Below are positions 45,424 through 47,052 of a stretch of 47,052 bases of DNA, piece after piece; position 1 is the first letter of the stretch, and each line of letters begins with the position of its first letter. The DNA comes from Gammaproteobacteria bacterium (lineage in GTDB: Bacteria > Pseudomonadota > Gammaproteobacteria > Beggiatoales > Beggiatoaceae): the NCBI GenBank assembly GCA_003645255.1, contig QNES01000013.1, positions 1 to 47,052 on the forward strand. The letters are read 5' to 3'. The translations under genes and the position numbers were made by a program. Below the pieces are notes generated by a model. That model worked only from the letters and a program-made list of their open reading frames with translations. It was not told where the DNA came from and made no database searches.

Positions 45424-46296
45424 ATGAAACTTCAATTAGAAAATATAGGAATGATTAAGAATGCGACCATTGAATTTAATGGTCTAACTGTTATTGCCGG
45501 GGAAAATGATACAGGCAAAACGACAGTCGGGAAAGTTTTATTTTCCGAAATAAGACAATATAAAAAAATGTCGAAGTCTTATCAATCTAAAAATGGTATC
45601 AATTTTTATACGGAAAACCATAAAATCAGCTTTCCAATTTTTATAGATACACCCGATTTTTTATCGAAATTTAATTATCTGAAAAATACGCTGCTATTAC
45701 TACAACAAAATGAATTGAATTTCACGATACCCATTGAAGTGGGGGATTTAATTTTGAGGCTTTCTCAGCCTAGCGTTCTAAAGCGTTCTAATCAATATTT
45801 TAAAGATATCAAAAAGATAATTCAGGGCGAAGTGTTTTATGATTCATCTTGTGATAATATTTTTTATAAAAAAGAGGGTTTACCCAATCAATTAGAAATG
45901 GCTCAAACATCCAGTGGTATAAAAATGTTTGGTTTTTTTCAAATACTCATTTTAAATCAAAGTCTTAGGCAAAACAGTGTTTTAATTCTTGATGAACCTG
46001 AAGTTCACTTACATCCAAAGTGGCAACTCAAATATGCTAAATTGATTATTTCCTTAGTCAAAGGAAATATTTATGTTCTCGTTAATTCACATAGCCCTTA
46101 TATGATTGAAGCTTTAAAAAAATATGGTACCCAGGCAAAAACCCGGATGAATTTTTATTTAGCCAATAAAGAAGGGGAACAATCTACCATCCAGGAAGTC
46201 ACCACTAATATTTCCCCCATTTTTGAGCAATTAAAAGTAAACAACGTTCACATCCTACATGATTTATGTTTATTAGCTGAAATTTTTAAAAAATGA
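45424..46296 (+). CDS. Small AAA ATPase, OLD/RecF-like
   Basis: A 290-residue ATP-binding protein. From ATG 45424 (preferred over an in-frame TTG at 45328 because the ABC-type MKLQLENIGMIKNATIEFNG start follows) it carries Walker A GENDTGKTT, a signature-like QTSSGIKMFGF, Walker B VLILDEPEVHLHPKWQ and the switch histidine in NSHSPYMIEAL. Family members are often near 400 residues; the segment between Walker A and signature is short here. Such ATPases occur with phage defence or toxin-antitoxin genes, but no partner nuclease is seen. It lies between the two copies of the long repeat. Confidence 0.75.
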   Translation: MKLQLENIGMIKNATIEFNGLTVIAGENDTGKTTVGKVLFSEIRQYKKMSKSYQSKNGINFYTENHKISFPIFIDTPDFLSKFNYLKNTLLLLQQNELNFTIPIEVGDLILRLSQPSVLKRSNQYFKDIKKIIQGEVFYDSSCDNIFYKKEGLPNQLEMAQTSSGIKMFGFFQILILNQSLRQNSVLILDEPEVHLHPKWQLKYAKLIISLVKGNIYVLVNSHSPYMIEALKKYGTQAKTRMNFYLANKEGEQSTIQEVTTNISPIFEQLKVNNVHILHDLCLLAEIFKK

Positions 46297-46297
46297 G

Positions 46298-46325
46298 TTG
46301 ACATAAACATAATGTCCTTTATAAT
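46298..46325 (+). promoter_or_regulatory. Strong promoter with overlapping operator, no gene downstream (copy 1)
   Basis: Consensus TTGACA (46298-46303) and TATAAT (46320-46325) with a 16-base spacer that contains the inverted pair GACATAA and TAATGTC. Such promoter-embedded palindromes are typical of self-repressed toxin-antitoxin operons. It starts two bases after the AAA ATPase stop codon and leads into DNA with no gene. Confidence 0.7.
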
Positions 46326-46455
46326 CACCAGTATAGGTCTTTTATACGCTATGGGTCGTTTGGTGGATTAGCAAAACTTTATCCACTCTACACAATATTT
46401 TGTATAATGATAATAGCCAGGATGGGTAACGAACATTTTTGAATTGTTAATTGGG

Positions 46456-46490
46456 AAAAATACCATTTTTTTTTAAAGTGGTATTTTTTT
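46456..46490 (+). terminator. ATACCA hairpin with T run
   Basis: AAAAATACCA pairs with TGGTATTTTT around an AT loop, followed by T residues (46483-46490). Resembles the hairpin at 39857-39887. Confidence 0.55.
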
Positions 46491-46514
46491 GGAGCATTTT
46501 AGATTTTCACAAAA

Positions 46515-46833
46515 ATAATGGATACGCCGTATAATAAGGATGGACTGTTCATAAAGCCAAAAATGTTCATTACCTGTCTAAAAAAATTGTTAAAAATGAG
46601 TTGACATAAATATTATGTCCATTATAATATTGGTATGGGGTGTTTAGTACATCCACTAACCTGACAAATGTTTGAACAAGATTGAACGGATGAAGGGATT
46701 GACAGGATGTAGGCAGAGTGATAGGCATTAATCCTGTGAATCTAACAACCGTTTTATCCTGTTCAAAATTCATGCGTCATTTATAGGGCATTCTTACCCT
46801 GGTGAGAATGATGAATTAACGTAATAAATAAAT
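46515..46833. repeat. Long dispersed repeat, copy B (319 bp)
   Basis: Direct repeat of 44781-45030, with an insertion of about 80 bases (about 46583-46666) that holds the second promoter-operator copy. Hairpin CATTCTTACC-CT-GGTGAGAATG is conserved with one G-U pair. Confidence 0.8.
46601..46628 (+). promoter_or_regulatory. Strong promoter with overlapping operator, no gene downstream (copy 2)
   Basis: TTGACA (46601-46606), 16-base spacer, TATAAT (46623-46628); the spacer region carries a perfect inverted repeat GACATAA-ATA-TTATGTC (46603-46619). The bases before it (TTAAAAATGAG) match the end of the AAA ATPase gene before copy 1. Confidence 0.7.
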
Positions 46834-46865
46834 TGAGCCTACTCCCTTTTTTACAACAGCAAGTG

Positions 46866-47052
46866 TAGGGTGGGTAGCCAGGTAGGGTGGGTAAGCGTGC
46901 GGCACGATCTTTGACTTGAGCGACGATCTATCCGCCCGCTTGCCCACCATTTTTTTCATTCCAACGGCAAATATTTTGATATTTTGGTGGGCAACAAAAA
47001 ACACGTTACCCACCCTACATATTGCCCACCATTTTTTTCATTCCAACGGCAA
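46866..47052. repeat. GGGTGGGTA-type repeat cluster
   Basis: A 31-base unit beginning TTGCCCACCATTTTTTTCAT and ending CAACGGCAA occurs at 46941-46971 and 47022-47052. GTAGGGTGGGTAAGCGTG is inverted, with small changes, as CACGTTACCCACCCTAC. These phrases recur in the element at 9939-10047 and near 31250. The cluster continues past the window end. Confidence 0.65.

Larger units (their letters stand above)
46297..47052. other. Terminal non-coding region, repeats and orphan promoters
   Basis: No gene is supported to the window end. The short reading frames here fall inside repeats. The region holds two promoter-operator segments, a terminator-like hairpin, copy B of the long repeat and GGGTGGGTA-type repeats, each listed separately. 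Confidence 0.6.

Noticed and set aside
46570-47013. Minus-strand short reading frames near the window end
   Set aside because: They fall wholly inside copy B of the long repeat and the GGGTGGGTA repeats and have no domain or ribosome-binding site.

Overview
The window is bacterial chromosome, AT-rich and densely coding, and reads as a gammaproteobacterium close to the large sulfur bacteria (Beggiatoaceae: Beggiatoa, Thioploca, Thiomargarita). The evidence is a classic gammaproteobacterial gene set in its usual order (rpe-gph-trpE-trpG, pilB-pilC-pilD-coaE-zapD, iscA-hscB-hscA-fdx-iscX, a pil-chp chemosensory cluster) and intergenic regions full of tandem heptads of the TAACTGA type that end at start codons, a feature reported from marine Beggiatoaceae. 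No rRNA, tRNA, CRISPR array or transposase gene was seen.

Layout. 0.2-3.5 kb: metK and ahcY (methyl cycle). 3.9-6.4 kb: a carbohydrate-less PTS (mannose-type EIIA, HPr, EI). 6.5-9.4 kb: an exported SH3-LysM-SH3 protein, a CpdA-like phosphoesterase and an AmiC-type amidase. 10.2-13.9 kb: rpe, gph, trpE, trpG. 14.0-19.4 kb: type IV pilus pilB, pilC, pilD followed by coaE and zapD. 20.1-33.8 kb: a Pil-Chp twitching/chemosensory cluster (PilG-like, PilH, an inserted NMT1-type binding lipoprotein, PilI, PilJ, a 1671-aa ChpA, a DUF29 protein, two CheW-like proteins and an ADP-ribosylglycohydrolase). 34.1-37.1 kb: a minus-strand AAA-TPR-membrane-SPOR-like protein and ampD. 37.2-39.9 kb: an orphan dndC and a decayed DUF262/DUF1524 nuclease. 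40.0-43.4 kb: the distal half of an isc operon. 43.5-47.1 kb: a graveyard with a stop-interrupted antitoxin, a broken membrane beta-propeller gene, a frameshifted yoeB toxin, an intact small AAA ATPase, two copies of a 250-320 bp repeat and two copies of a promoter-operator with no gene after it.

How the parts fit. The pilus motor (PilB, PilC, PilD) and the Pil-Chp pathway are separated by only 0.7 kb after zapD, giving one surface-motility region. Three proteins deal with cell-wall turnover (AmiC-like amidase, AmpD, SPOR-like protein). The orphan dndC plus DUF262/DUF1524 remnant and the toxin-antitoxin remnants flank the isc genes and look like the residue of one or two defence islands.

Intergenic DNA is unusually structured. 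At least three families of short inverted-terminal-repeat elements (77-157 bp, no coding capacity) occur in more than one copy, and several further single hairpin elements are present. The heptad repeats, not Shine-Dalgarno sequences, lie directly before the start codons of about ten genes.
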